A stretch of 64,000 nt of DNA from Stomoxys calcitrans (taxonomy: Eukaryota > Arthropoda > Insecta > Diptera > Muscidae): the NCBI RefSeq assembly GCF_963082655.1, contig NC_081552.1:49335781-49399780 (forward strand), written 5' to 3'. Both the position numbers and the translations under genes were made by a program. A model generated the notes under the pieces. The model saw only the letters and a list, made by a program, of their open reading frames with translations. It ran no database searches and had not been told where the DNA came from. Below, piece after piece: positions 1 to 10,631 of the stretch (its first letter is position 1; each line of letters starts with the position of its first letter).

Positions 1-215
1 GGTTATTGGTTAAGAAATGTGTGCAGCTTAAAAGCGAGTTTGTATGCATGAAGGTCAATACTCAAGGCGTCACCGTTAGAAAGGTCGCTTGTGTGTATTT
101 AAAACGGCCATATTTTTTCTTGAAGCGAATAATGATTTTAGTTTGAGGGTAGTAAGATGGTATAAGGATTATTTTAAAATTTCGAAAAATTTGTAATCTT
201 TAGCAAAAATATTTC
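1..215. other. Unassigned AT-rich sequence
   Basis: I see no open frame, repeat signature or RNA gene in this stretch before the first HINE element. Confidence 0.5.
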
Positions 216-1866
216 TTTTTATACCCTCCACCATAGAATGGGGGGTATACTAATTTCGTCATTCTGTTTGTGACTAATCGAAGTATTCGTGTAAGACCCC
301 ATAAAGTATATATTTTCTTGATCGTCGTGACATTTTATGTCAATCTAGCCATGTCCGTCCGTCCGTCTGTCCGTCCGTCCGTCTGTCCGTCCGTCCGTCT
401 GTCTGTCGAAAGCACGCTAACTTCCGAAGAAATAAACCCTAGCCGCTTGAAATTTCGCACAAATACCTCTTATTAGTGTAGGTCGGTTGGTATTGTAAAT
501 GGGCCATATCGGTCCATGTTTTGATATAGCTGCCATATAAACCGATCTTGGGTCTTGACTTCTTGAGCCTCTGGAGTGCGCAATTCTTATCCGATTGGAA
601 TGAAATTTTGCACGAAGTATTTTGTTATGATATCCAACAACTGTGCCAAGTATAATTCAAATCGGTCCATAACCTGATATAGCTGTCATATAAACCGATC
701 TTGGTTCTTGACTTCTTGAGCCTCTAGAGTGCGCAATTCTTATCCGATTGAAATGAAATTTTGCACGAAGTATTTTGTTGTGATATCCAACAACTGTGCC
801 AAGTATAATTCAAATCGGTCCATAACCTGATATAGCTGTCATATAAACCGATTTTGGGTCTTGACTTCTTGAGCCTCTACAGTGCGCAATTCTTATCCGA
901 TTGGAATGAAATTTTGCACGACGTGTTTTGTTATAATATACAACAACTGTGCCAAGTATGATTTAAATCGGTCCATAACCTGATATAGCTGCAATATAAA
1001 CCGATTTTGGGTCTTGACTTCTTGAGCCTCTAGAGGGCTCCATTCTTATCCGATTGGAATGAAATTTTGCACGACATGTTTTGTTATAATATACAACAAC
1101 TGTGCCAAGTATAATTTAAATCGATCCATAACCTGATATAGCTGCAATATAAACCGATCTTGGGTCTTGACTTCTTGAGCCTCTACAGTTCGCAATTCTT
1201 ATCCGATTGGAATGAAATTTAGCACGACGTGTTTTGTTATGATATCCAACAACTCCGCCTAGTATGGTTCAAATCGGTTCATAACCTGATATAACTGACA
1301 TATAAACCGATCTTGGGTCTTGACTTCTTGAGCCTCTAGAGGGCGCAATTCTTATCCGATTTGAATGAATTTTTGCACGAAGTATTTCGTTATGACATCC
1401 AACAACTGTGCCAAGTATGGTTCAAATCGGTTCGTAACCTGATATAGCTGTCATATAAGCAGATCTGGGATCTTGAATTCTTGACCCTTTAGAGGTTGCA
1501 ATTATTATCCGATATGCCTGAAATTTAGTACGACGGATCCTCTTATGACCATCAACAAACGCGTTTATTATGGTCTGAATCGGTCTATAGCCCGATACAG
1601 CTCCCATATAAATCGTTCTCTCTATTTTACTTCTTGAGCCCCCAAAGGGCGTAATTCTTATTCGAGTTGGCTGAAATTTTACACAGGTCTCCAACATATA
1701 ATTTAATTGTGGTCCAAACCGGACCCTATCTTGATATCGCTCTCATAGCAGAGCAAATCTTTTCTTATAACCTTTTTTGCCTAAGAAGAGATGCCGGGAA
1801 AAGAACTCGACAAATGCGATCCATGGTGGAGGGTATATAAGATTCGGCCCGGCCGAACTTGTTGAT
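216..1866 (+). mobile_element. HINE-A (INE-1/DINE-1-like Helentron-derived element), complete array
   Basis: The 5' end TATACCCTCCACCAT lies at about 219-234, and its near-inverse ATGGTGGAGGGTATA at 1823-1837 forms subterminal inverted repeats. Between them come the block ending in TCGATC/TCTAGCCATGTCC, a GTCC/GTCT microsatellite (353-406), and about eight tandem units of about 153 bp, each carrying 'TTGACTTCTTGAGCC', 'TTATCCGATT' and 'GATATAGCTG'. The 3' hairpin TTCGGCCCGGCCGAA (about 1843-1857) is followed directly by CTTGTT. Most copies here have AGCACGCTTTTA before the final CTTGTT, so this copy seems to have lost about 13 bp between two ACTT repeats. The order of parts matches INE-1/DINE-1. 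Open frames inside are by-products of the 51-codon period. Confidence 0.85.
353..406 (+). repeat. (GTCC/GTCT)n tetranucleotide microsatellite in HINE-A
   Basis: This is a run of GTCC with occasional GTCT units just after the conserved 5' block of the element. A microsatellite at this place is a known feature of DINE-1/HINE elements. Its length differs strongly among the copies in this window. Confidence 0.85.
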
Positions 1867-2989
1867 TTTAATTTATTGCAATCAACTACGTCTCTTATAG
1901 TCGTTGGTAGACCTCTGTAAAAAATAAAGCAGAAAAGCTAGTAAGCACATATTTTAACTAGGTCGTTAGGTCGTTGGGTCGTTTTATTCCCTTTATGGCT
2001 TGGCTACTATTTTTGGAATACGTTCCTGCCTAAATGCCTAGCTATAAATTTATGGTTTGAAAACCTTAAAGTAAGCATTTATAATGCATTTTTTTCGGGT
2101 ATAGGATTATAAGATTCGAAGGGGTTTTCATTTAAGTTTTGTTTTTTTTTTTTACGTTAGAGGCTCCATATATTGGCAATGAGATTTGGTGGATATTTGT
2201 TTTTGTATAGAAGGGAGATATTTGTGGTTGTTGTTTTCTTAATTTTGTTTTATACGTATTTATAATCTTGGGTGTTTGCAGTTTACGAGGTATGAGAAGA
2301 AAGAGCCGTTTAAACACCCCGAAAAAAAAGTCATAATTCACTAAGAAATAAATTTAATTTGCAATAACCATAAATAACAGACTTGACCACAAGCGGCAAC
2401 TACAGCAGCAGTCGAAGCCGAAGCAGCATCAGCAACAACATGTGGTTAGCTGGCTGCTTGGTTTTGGCTGGCCTAGCCAACCAACCATCTATTGCCCTGT
2501 AGCTGCTGCTTCAACAACACCAATATTTGAGAGTTTTACGAAATAAAAACTGAAAAATAACCTCTGAATTGCATTTTAAAACAAATACGCAATAAATAAA
2601 GGATGTTTAGAGTATTTACAGCATAAGATCTACATCGCGCACATATGCGTTAACGATGATAGCATAGACGTGGACTTCAGCCATTACTTGAAATTAATGA
2701 CTATCAAGGACCTGCTGCTCAAACCAACCAGCATATATGTATGGATTATTGCCCCTTTGTTGGTGTGTATGTGGAAATCTCGTTTAATATTTTGTTTGTA
2801 TATATATTCTAACAGCAAACCATCAAATTAAATAAAGGTTTTTTTTTTTTTTGTTTTTGGCAATTTTATACATTTGTTTTATGCATAAATCTTTAAGCCA
2901 ATTTCTTTAAATTAGCCTTTGGATTGTATAATGTTTTAAATAAACTTTCATGGCAGATAATGGTAAAGTGGGAATTGATTTTAGAGGTA
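1867..2989. other. Non-repeat region, no gene found
   Basis: The sequence is AT-rich with poly-T runs (about 2144-2153 and 2838-2851) and a CAG/CAA-rich patch at about 2397-2520. One short frame near 2440 looks hydrophobic but stops after about 20 codons. No splice-supported exon or RNA could be argued. This could be host intergenic or intronic DNA. Confidence 0.45.
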
Positions 2990-3832
2990 TACGAGGGTTG
3001 CCTTTTATGTATCGGAACTTTATTGGAGAACACAAAAACAAATATTAACCATCGAAAATGGCTTTATTGTTTTTCAAAATATTCCCCATTAAGATCCAAT
3101 TGTCGAAGCACTTTTCCACTCTGATTGAGGTATCTTCAAAACATGAATTCTGAACGCATCAAGCGCTTCTTCAGGTGTCAAAAAACGTTGACCTCTCATT
3201 TTATTTTTTACGTACAAGAATAAAAAGAAGTCATTCGGTGTCAAGTCAGGACTACATGGGGGATGACTCATCAAATTGATGTTTTGAGCATTACTTTCGA
3301 CCAATCGACACGAGCCTTTTTTTGAGCGATTGACAAATTGTGTCGAATGGTCATGCATTATGAAATGTATGCTGGTCCCACTAATGCCTAAGGTTGTCTC
3401 AATCTCATGATAGGTCACATGACTGTCCTGCAATATCAATGTTTTTTGGAACAACAACTGATTTTGGATGACCTTCACGAAATTCGTCTTGGAATGAACT
3501 ACGACCTGAGTAGAATTCACCATACCATCGATAAACACTGGTCCTTTATGGAGCTTCATCGCCAAAAATTGAATTAAGTCCATCGATGCACTGTTGTCAA
3601 GTTAATCCACGTCGAAAGAAATAATCGCACGAAAATATTCACGATTTTATTCCAATTTTTGGGTGAGATGAATCTTTAAAGTTACTGTAATTAACACAAA
3701 AAGCGCTCGTTTGTCAAAATGTCCTGAGCACGTATAACCTCAAAAATGTCAAGCTTTACGATACAGCTGTCAGTTGGCAGATTGCAACACAAGGGTCGTC
3801 CAATCCCGAAATATAACAGGCAACTGACGAAT
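2990..3832 (-). mobile_element. Mariner-type transposon, internally deleted
   Basis: The left terminus TACGAGGGTTGCCTTTTATG (about 2990) has a decayed inverted partner at about 3805-3832, where CCCGAAATATAACAGGCAAC matches the inverse of the left end. TA dinucleotides flank both sides, as expected for Tc1/mariner insertion. The interior holds a minus-strand transposase remnant. At about 840 bp against the usual 1.3 kb, the element is a deletion derivative and non-autonomous. Confidence 0.75.
3089..3583 (-). pseudogene. Mariner transposase remnant (HTH joined to DDE C-terminus)
   Basis: This 164-codon open frame is a fused remnant of a mariner transposase, the enzyme that cuts and rejoins transposon ends using a DD(34)D triad. 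Residues about 50-80 (VTYHEIETTLGISGTSIHFIM) look like the second helix-turn-helix of the DNA-binding domain. Around residues 107-118 is PPCSPDLTPNDFFLF, the family's third catalytic aspartate motif (usual form YSPDLAPxDFFLF), followed by KNKMRGQRFLTPEEAL and IPQSEWK. The first two catalytic aspartates and about half of the usual 340-350 residues are missing, so the product should be inactive. The frame stays open across the deletion junction. Family identity is confident; the subfamily is not assigned. Confidence 0.8.
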
Positions 3833-3884
3833 ATAACATATAAAGATCTAGCCATAAGGTTTGGTTATGTTAGATTCAGAAGAC

Positions 3885-4887
3885 ATCCGAATCCGCCGAA
3901 TCTTATATACCCTCCACCATGGATCGCATTTCTTGAGTTATTTTCCCGGCATCTCTTCTTAGGCAAAAAAAAAGATATAAGAAAAGATTTGCTCTGCTAT
4001 GAGAGCGATATCAAGATATGGTCCGGTTTGGACTACAATTAAATTATATGTTGGAGACCTGTGTAAAATGTCAGCCAATTCGAATAAGAAATGCGCCCTT
4101 TGTGGTCTCAAGAAGTAAAATAGAGAGATCGATTTATATGGGAGCTGTATCGGGCTATAGACCGATTCAGACCATAATAAACACGTATGCTGATGGTCAT
4201 GAGAGGATCCGTCGTACAAAATTTCAGGCAAATCGGATAATAATTGTGACCTCTAGAGGCTCAAGAAGTCAAGATCCCAGATCGGTTTATATGGCAGCTA
4301 TATCAGGTTATAAACCGATTTGAACCTTATTTGACACAGTTGTTGAAAGTAAGAATAAAATACGTCATGCGAAATTTCAGCCAAATCGGATAGGAATTTC
4401 GCCCTCTAGAAGCTCAAGAAGTCAAGTCCCCAGATCTGTTTATATGACAACTATATCAGGTTATGAACCGATTTGAACCATACTTGGCATAATTGTTGGA
4501 TATAATAACAAAACATGTCGTGCAAAATTTCATTCCAATCGGATAAGAATTGCGCACTCTAGAGGCTCAAGAAGTCAAGACCCAAGATCGGTTTATATGG
4601 CAGCTATATCAAAACATGGACCGATATGGGCCATTTACAATACCAACCGACCTACACTAATAAGAAGTATTTGTGCAAAATTTCAAGCGGCTAGCTTTAC
4701 TCCTTCGGATGTTAGCGTGCTTTCGACAGACATACGGACGGACGGACAGACGGACGTACGGACGGACAGACGGACGGACATGGCTAGATCGACATAAAAT
4801 GTCGCGACGATCAAGAATATATATACTTTATGGGGTCTCAGACGACTATTTCGAGTAGTTACAAACAGAATGACGAAATCAACACGA
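3885..4887 (-). mobile_element. HINE-A, 5' end missing
   Basis: On the plus strand the element reads backwards: the 3' subterminal repeat (TATACCCTCCACCATGG, about 3906-3922) comes first, with a decayed hairpin, then four or five tandem units, the GGAC microsatellite (about 4731-4780) and the inverse of the 5' block. It stops at GACGAAAT (about 4887), before the expected TATACCC terminus, where a HINE-D copy begins. Confidence 0.8.
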
Positions 4888-5949
4888 AGTGTGAATGTAG
4901 TGCTTGGAGAACGACCGCCTCCTATTGCACCTCAATTACGATCCGGTTCTAGGAACCGAACAAGGATGATCGACAGACCGGTTAACATGGGAGCAATATC
5001 TGGTTATAGACCGATCTCGACCGTATTTGTCACAGTTAATGGAAGTCGTAACAGAATACCGCATGCAAAACTTCAGCAAAATGTAATGAAAATTGAGGCT
5101 TCTAGGGGCTCCAGAAGTCAAATCGGGAGATCAGTTTATATGGGAGCTAAATCAGGTTATACATCGAGTCGGACTGCACTTAACATAATTGTTGAAAGTT
5201 ATAACAGAACACAATGTGCAAAATTTCAGCCAAATCGGATGAAAATTGAGGCTATCAGGGGCTAAAGAAGACAAATCGGGAGATCTGTTTATATGGGAGA
5301 TATATCAGGTTAAAGACCGATTTTAACTGTACTTGGCGGAGTTGTTGAAAGTCATAATTGAACACCGCATGCAAAATTCCAGCCGAATCGGACAAAAACT
5401 GCGGCTTGTAAGGAATTAAAAAAATCAAATCGGGAGATTGGTTTATATGGGTGCTATATCAGGTTAAAGACCGATTTAGACCGTACTTAACAAAGTTGTT
5501 GAAAACCACCACACTTTGTTCAAAATTTCAGATAAATCGGACAAAATTTGCAGCTTTCAGTGGCTCAAGAAGTCTAATTTGGAGATCGGTTTATATGGAA
5601 ACTATATCGAGTTATAGACCGATTTACATCGTACCAAGGACAGTTGTTGGAAGTCATAACAGAACACAACATTCAAAAATGTCAGCCAAATCGGACAAAA
5701 ATTGCCGCTTCAAGGGGCTCAAGAAGTCAAATCGGGAGATCGGTTCATATGGGAGCGACCGATTTGCAATCCCCAACGACCTATTAGCTGTGCAAAATTT
5801 CAAGCCGATAACTTTTTGCGTTTGTCCGCTTTTGTGATTCCGACAGACAGACGTCAAGACGATCAAGAATATATATAATTTATTCCGAGGTGTTATAGAC
5901 GGAATGACTAGATTAGTATAGCCCTTTCCTATCGTGGAGGGTATAAAAA
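4888..5949 (-). mobile_element. HINE-D, 3' end missing
   Basis: These diverged tandem units carry 'AAATCGGGAGATCGGTTTATATGGGA' variants, 'GGTTATAGACCGATTT' and 'GTTGGAAGTCATAACAGAACAC'. The element ends at 5918-5949 with the inverse of the HINE 5' terminus (ATCGTGGAGGGTATA). The unit sequence is clearly related to HINE-A but forms its own group, also seen at 6.5-6.9, 14.1-15.3 and 62.2-63.1 kb. Its 3' hairpin is absent here; the element abuts the broken HINE-A. Confidence 0.7.
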
Positions 5950-5976
5950 TGAAAGTCGAGCCACAAGTGCCTCCGT

Positions 5977-6508
5977 GAATTGCAAAATACGAAGTCAAAC
6001 TCGGCCAAAATTTCAACCCCCCGAAACCAGTGGAGATATTATATCCTTTCCTGTAGAGTACGAACTTGTTATAAAAATGTCACCTTTAGTGTCGGGGAGG
6101 GGGGTTCCCTACCCCCAAAAACACCAAATATCTGGGTCACGTGATACCATTCTGCCGTTCAGTAGGACATATTGATCGTGACAATTAATGACTGAAATAA
6201 ATTGTCTTTTGGATCTTAACGTATGCGAGACCGACCCTCACCTCCACCCCCAAAAAAGAGCACCAAACTGTCATGTAGGACGACCGAGAAAGGATGTTTC
6301 AGAGGGCAATCCTCTCTTTCCCCATCCTGCCCAGAAAACAAAGGAATTAAAAATAATATATGAAGGCCGATCTGTATAGAATACGACATGAATTGGGATA
6401 GACGCAGGAGGATCTGCGGATCTTTCCTGTTCGATTACAAGTACAATTTCCTGTCCAGCAGGTATTTAACGCTTTCAGCAAATGGGACATTCTCTTCTCT
6501 TATGGTAG
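5977..6508. repeat. Segment X copy 1, left part
   Basis: From TTGCAAAATACGAAGTCAA onward this matches 35791-36663 and 37645-37820 closely. It includes a family-C piece ('GTCGGGGAGGGGGGTTCCC'), 'CACGTGATACC', 'TTGTCTTTTGGATCTTA' and the stretch 'CCTGTCCAGCAGGTATTTAACG'. Copy 2 has about 400 bp extra after the family-C piece and a HINE-A insertion that is absent here (empty site at about 6346-6356). No coding content is recognised. Confidence 0.75.
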
Positions 6509-6969
6509 GTCCTGCTGAACAGCGTGCTAAGTTCGGCCGGGCCGAATCTTGGGAACCCACCACCATGGATTCTGCTAAAGTGTTGGAGCTATATCTGGTC
6601 ATAGACCGATTTGGACCGTACTTGACACAGTCATGTCATAACAGAACACTATGTGCAAAGTTTCAGCCAAATCGGACAAAAATTACAGCTTCCACGGGCT
6701 CAAGAAGTCAAATCGGAAGGTCGGTTAGTCAGCTTGATCAGGTTATAGACCGATTTGGACCATACATGGCGCAGTAAAAGCCAAGCATAAAGCTTAATCA
6801 ATTATCCCTGTTAGCTTCCTAGAAGCTCAAATTTGTGCTGGTTTGATAGAAGTTTGGTATGTAGAATAAAATTATGTCCTTAAAATAAGTTTAGTTGGTA
6901 CACATTTTTAGCAGAATTCATGGTGGTTCTCAAGATTCGGCCCGTCCGAACATAGCATGCATTTACTTG
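6509..6969. mobile_element. HINE-D 3' ends in inverted arrangement
   Basis: From about 6509 the plus strand shows the inverse of a HINE 3' end (GCGTGCTAAGTTCGGCCGGG, then CTTGGGAACCCACCACCATGG), followed by about 1.5 D-type units. From about 6905 a forward 3' end appears (CATGGTGGTTCTCAAGATTC, hairpin, then TTTACTTG at about 6962-6969). The region therefore carries two opposed 3' ends, as in a head-to-head dimer with most of the interior lost. Segment X copy 2 has only a short version. Confidence 0.6.
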
Positions 6970-6976
6970 TTAGTTA

Positions 6977-8629
6977 TTGGGTTGCCCAAAAAGTAATTGC
7001 GGATTTTTTAAAAGAAAGTAAATGCATTTTTAATAAAAATTAGAATGAACTTTAATCAAATATACTTTTTATACCCACTACCGAAGGATGGGGGTATATT
7101 CAATTTTGTCATTCCGTTTGCAACACATCGAAATATCCATTTCCGACCCTATAAAGTATATATATTCTTGATCAGCGTAAAAATCTAAGACGATCTAGAC
7201 ATGTCCGTCCGTTAAGTTCGAAGATGAGCTATATCGGACTATATCTTGATATAGCCCCCATATAGACCGATCCGCCGATTTAGGGTCTTAGGCCCATAAA
7301 AGCCACATTTATTATCCGATTTTGCTGAAATTTGGGGCACTGAGTTGTGTTAGGCCCTTCGACATCCTTCGTCAATTTGGCTCAGATCGGTCAAGATTTG
7401 GATATAGCTGCCATATAGACCGATCCTCCGATTTAGGGTCTAAGGCCCATAAAAGCCACATTTTTTATCCGATTTCGCTGAAATTTGGAACAGTGAGTTG
7501 TGTAAGGCCCATCGACATTCATCGTTAATTTGGCTCAGATCGGTCCAGATTTGGATATAGCTGCCATATAGACCGATCCTCCGATTTAGTCCCATAAAAG
7601 GCATATTTATTGTCCGATTTTGCTGAAATTTGGGACAGTGAGTTGTGGTAGGCCCTTCGACATCTTTTCTCAATTTGGTCCAGATCGGTTCAGATTTGGA
7701 TATAGCTGTCATATAGATTTATTTCTTGATTTATGGTTTTGGGCCCATAAAATGCTCATTTATTGTCCGATGACGCCGAAATTTGGGACAGCGAGTTAAG
7801 TTAAGCCCCTTGACATACTTCTGCAATATCGTACAGATCGGTCCAGATTTAGATATAGCTGCCATATAGACCGATATCTAGGTTTTAGGTTTTGGGGCCA
7901 TAAAATACGCATTTATTGTCCGATGTCGCTGAAATTTGAGACGGTGAGTTTGGTTAGGCTCATCGACGTCCTTCCTTAATTTTGCCCAGATCGGTTCAGA
8001 TTTGAATATAGCTGCCATATAGACCGATCTCTCGACTTAAGGTTTTGGGCCCATAAAAGCGACATTAATTGTCCGATTTCGCTGAAATTTGGGACAGTGC
8101 TTTGTGTTAGGCTCCTCGACATTTTTATGCAACTTGGCTCAAATCGGGCCCGATTTGGATATAGCTGTCATGTAGACCGATATCTCGATTTAATGTCTTG
8201 GCCCCATAAAAGGCGCATTTATAATCCGATTTCACTGAAATTTGGCACAGTGACTTATGTTAGGCTTTTCGACATCCGTGTCGTATATAGTTCAGATCGG
8301 TTTATATTTAGATATAGCTAATGTACTTATTAGTATTTGGTCCAAATCGGAACATATTTGAATATAACTGATATGGGACCTAAGGTATAAAATTTTCACT
8401 GAATTTTGATGAAAGGTGGTTTACATATATACCCGAGGTGGTGGGTATCCAAAGTTCGGCCCGGCCGAACTTAACGCCTTTTTACTTGTTTTACACTTTT
8501 TTTCTAAAGCAAGCTAAAGGTTACAGCTGATAACTGACAGAAGAGAGAATACAATTACAGAGTCACAAGCTGTGAAAAAATTTGTCAATGCCGACTAAAA
8601 AATCCGTAATTACTTTTTGGGCAACCAAA
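6977..8629 (-). mobile_element. Mariner MITE interrupted by HINE-B
   Basis: The termini TTGGGTTGCCCAAAAAGT (6977) and its inverse (decayed CCAAA, ending 8629) are flanked by TA at 6975-6976 and 8630-8631. Without the inserted HINE-B the element is about 235 bp and matches the other MITEs in this window. The same point in segment X copy 2 (about 37960) has a single TA and no element, so this insertion is later than the duplication. The end sequence resembles mariner termini of the TTAGGTTGGTGCAAAAGTAATT type. Confidence 0.85.
7070..8489 (+). mobile_element. HINE-B, inserted in mariner MITE
   Basis: The 5' end TATACCCACTACCGAAGGAT and 3' end GAGGTGGTGGGTATCC, followed by the hairpin and AACGCCTTTTTACTTG, define the B lineage. 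Inside are about seven tandem units of about 153 bp with 'GGGCCCATAAAAG', 'TGAAATTTGGGACAGTGAGTT' and 'ATATAGCTGCCATATAGACC'. The element sits within a T-run of the mariner MITE (intact MITEs read ATAC, seven T, ACAC there). No target duplication beyond ambiguous Ts is needed, in keeping with Helentron insertion between T and T. Confidence 0.85.
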
Positions 8630-8633
8630 TATT

Positions 8634-8992
8634 ATCATTTTCGAAACACTGTTTTTAACAGCTCACAGACGTTTCGTGTTTTGTTTCATTGTTAAACATC
8701 TTCAGTCTGGTCTATAATATAACCATGAATCGCCTTATAAACGAACAACGTTTGCAAATGATTGAATTTTATTATCAAAATGCGTGCTCTGTTTAGAAAG
8801 TTCATCGCGGGTTTCTTCGAGTTTATGACGAAGCCCATTTTTGGCTCAATGGGTACGTAATTAAGTAGAATTATCCATTTTGGAGTAAGGATCAGCCAAT
8901 GCATCCAGAAAAAGTCAAAGTTTGGTGCGGTTTATGGGCTGGTATCATCATTGGACCGTATTTTTTCAAAGATGATGCGAATCGTAACGTAT
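8634..8992 (+). pseudogene. Tc1/mariner-type transposase relic (segment X copy 1)
   Basis: The start ATGAATCGCCTTATAAACGA at 8725 encodes MNRLINEQRLQMIEFYYQN, the N-terminus of a Tc1/mariner-type transposase related to the palindromic elements in this window. A TAG follows at about codon 24. The sequence then jumps to VYDEAHFWLNGYV, carrying the first catalytic aspartate region, and on to VWCGLWAGIIIGPYFFKDDANRNV before homology ends at about 8992. Stops and internal deletions make it non-functional. The copy at 38043-38632 keeps more of the C-terminal part. Confidence 0.75.
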
Positions 8993-10631
8993 GATATTCC
9001 TTTAATGGATCGAAAATCTTTCGCTTTCATGTGGTAAGGTTTTCCTGTTGTTGCAATGAAAATGATCGTCGTATCCCGCCATCCCACAGGTAAATGCGAC
9101 ATGCTGATACAAACAGGAGCCAGTCTATCCTACACAGCTCGTAATTTGACTGATGATACATCTTCAGGATTCTCGACTCAAACTCAATTTTCCCAACAAC
9201 CTCCGACGAATGCATGTCTGTGACAACCTCTTCTGGTGCCGCGTTGTCCGTGGGAGAGTTTCCCGGAAAATGTGCACCAACGAGTAGTTGTAGTGTTTCC
9301 TCACTGGACATTGTCTATACATACTCTGAAGGAGTTCACTCGTCAAGTGATTACCCGTTACATGCAGTTGTAAGTTTATCTCTGGGAAATTCATTTCTTA
9401 ATTAGCATTTGAGGTTTCCTGTTTCAATGCTCACAAATAACTCTTTAGTTAAACTTTGCGTGTCCTGAATAAAGCAAGACAATTAATTTTGGTTAACGCT
9501 TAGTTGAGTAAACATGCAGCCAATATAAAAAGCTCCTACAACACCAGCATGACAGCCAACTGCCATATCCTCGTCGGCCATATACAGGAAGGAAAAGTTT
9601 CGGCGTTACATTGCAAAAAAAAAACCCCAAACAATTCAAACAGATCAAACTAACTCCCCTAGGGGAAGAACAGTTGGCCCCAAAATTTATGGCTGATTTG
9701 ATAAACAATAAAATTGCAAATTATCATAAGGAGTTTATGGTAGTTGTAGTTGTTCTTGCTGGGATTTCGCCATTTTTTGTTTTATTTTGTGTGTGTTTTT
9801 TTATATTTTGTCAGCTTGCCTCTGACCAAGCATTTCAGCTGAAAGCTGAGATTAATGTCCGTTTTCTTCATTTATGATTATGACGTCCGCCAAGTTACTG
9901 TTGCCCCCAAGTGATAATGACTCATTTTGCAAAGCATTTCCTTTACGACGACCAGCATAAAATTCTCGAATTTAAAATTTTTACAAAAGTAAGGCAAGCC
10001 AATAAATGGGCAGACAGACAGACCGATATTCATAGTGGCCCCCACACCAAACATTGAACCTCAACCACACATTCATACCACACACAAGAATGGTTGGAAC
10101 CAGTCAAGCAATTTAATTTAATATGCAAATCGTTTGGACATTTCATTTCAATTTAAAATTCCTCGAATCAATAATTAATCAAATCACCAATCTGGGACCC
10201 ATGGACGGATGGTAAGTGGCGTGAAATGACCATAGGGAGAGACAAGTTTAGGGAACAGAAGGCATCTGCAAAATGTGAACTAATATAATCGACCACTAAG
10301 TCTGACATAACCGCACATAATTTAATGCATTTTACATATTTCACAAATACGCTCAGGGAAACTAATCGAAAATGTCCAGTTTTTTCTTTAAAAATAAATT
10401 TTTTGATAAAATTTTCTTTAGAAGTAAAATTTTGATAAAACTTTCTTGAGAAATTATGTTTTTACAATACAATACCTTTATAAAGCGATCTGGCTGGTTC
10501 AATGATAGGAACGACAATTTATCTACCTTTTCCCTATACCACAGGTATAGGAGAACGAAAGCGATGAACGAAAACGTCTGAGTAAGCCTGATGGCAAACT
10601 GCCAAACCTAACCTTATTTTGACACCATTTT
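8993..10631. other. Region without recognised genes
   Basis: Several frames of 60-95 codons occur on both strands (for example 9027-9311 minus and 9611-9877 plus). They lack domain signatures and overlap one another. The right part (10370-10470) holds AT-rich units of the type 'AAATTTTGATAAAATTTTC' seen elsewhere in the window. A short stretch at about 10555-10615 ends in AACCTAACCTTA, similar to LINE tails at 33075 and 53025. I see no support for a host exon. Confidence 0.45.

Noticed and set aside
2420..2520. CAG/CAA-rich patch with a short hydrophobic frame (possible signal peptide exon)
   Set aside because: The frame stops after about 20 codons and no splice structure or homology could be supported.
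4018..4323. Open frames with repeats such as GSRSQDPRSVYMAAISGYEPI in many places
   Set aside because: They come from tandem HINE units of 153 bp (a multiple of three), occur in both orientations and several frames, and have no start or domain logic. Not genes.
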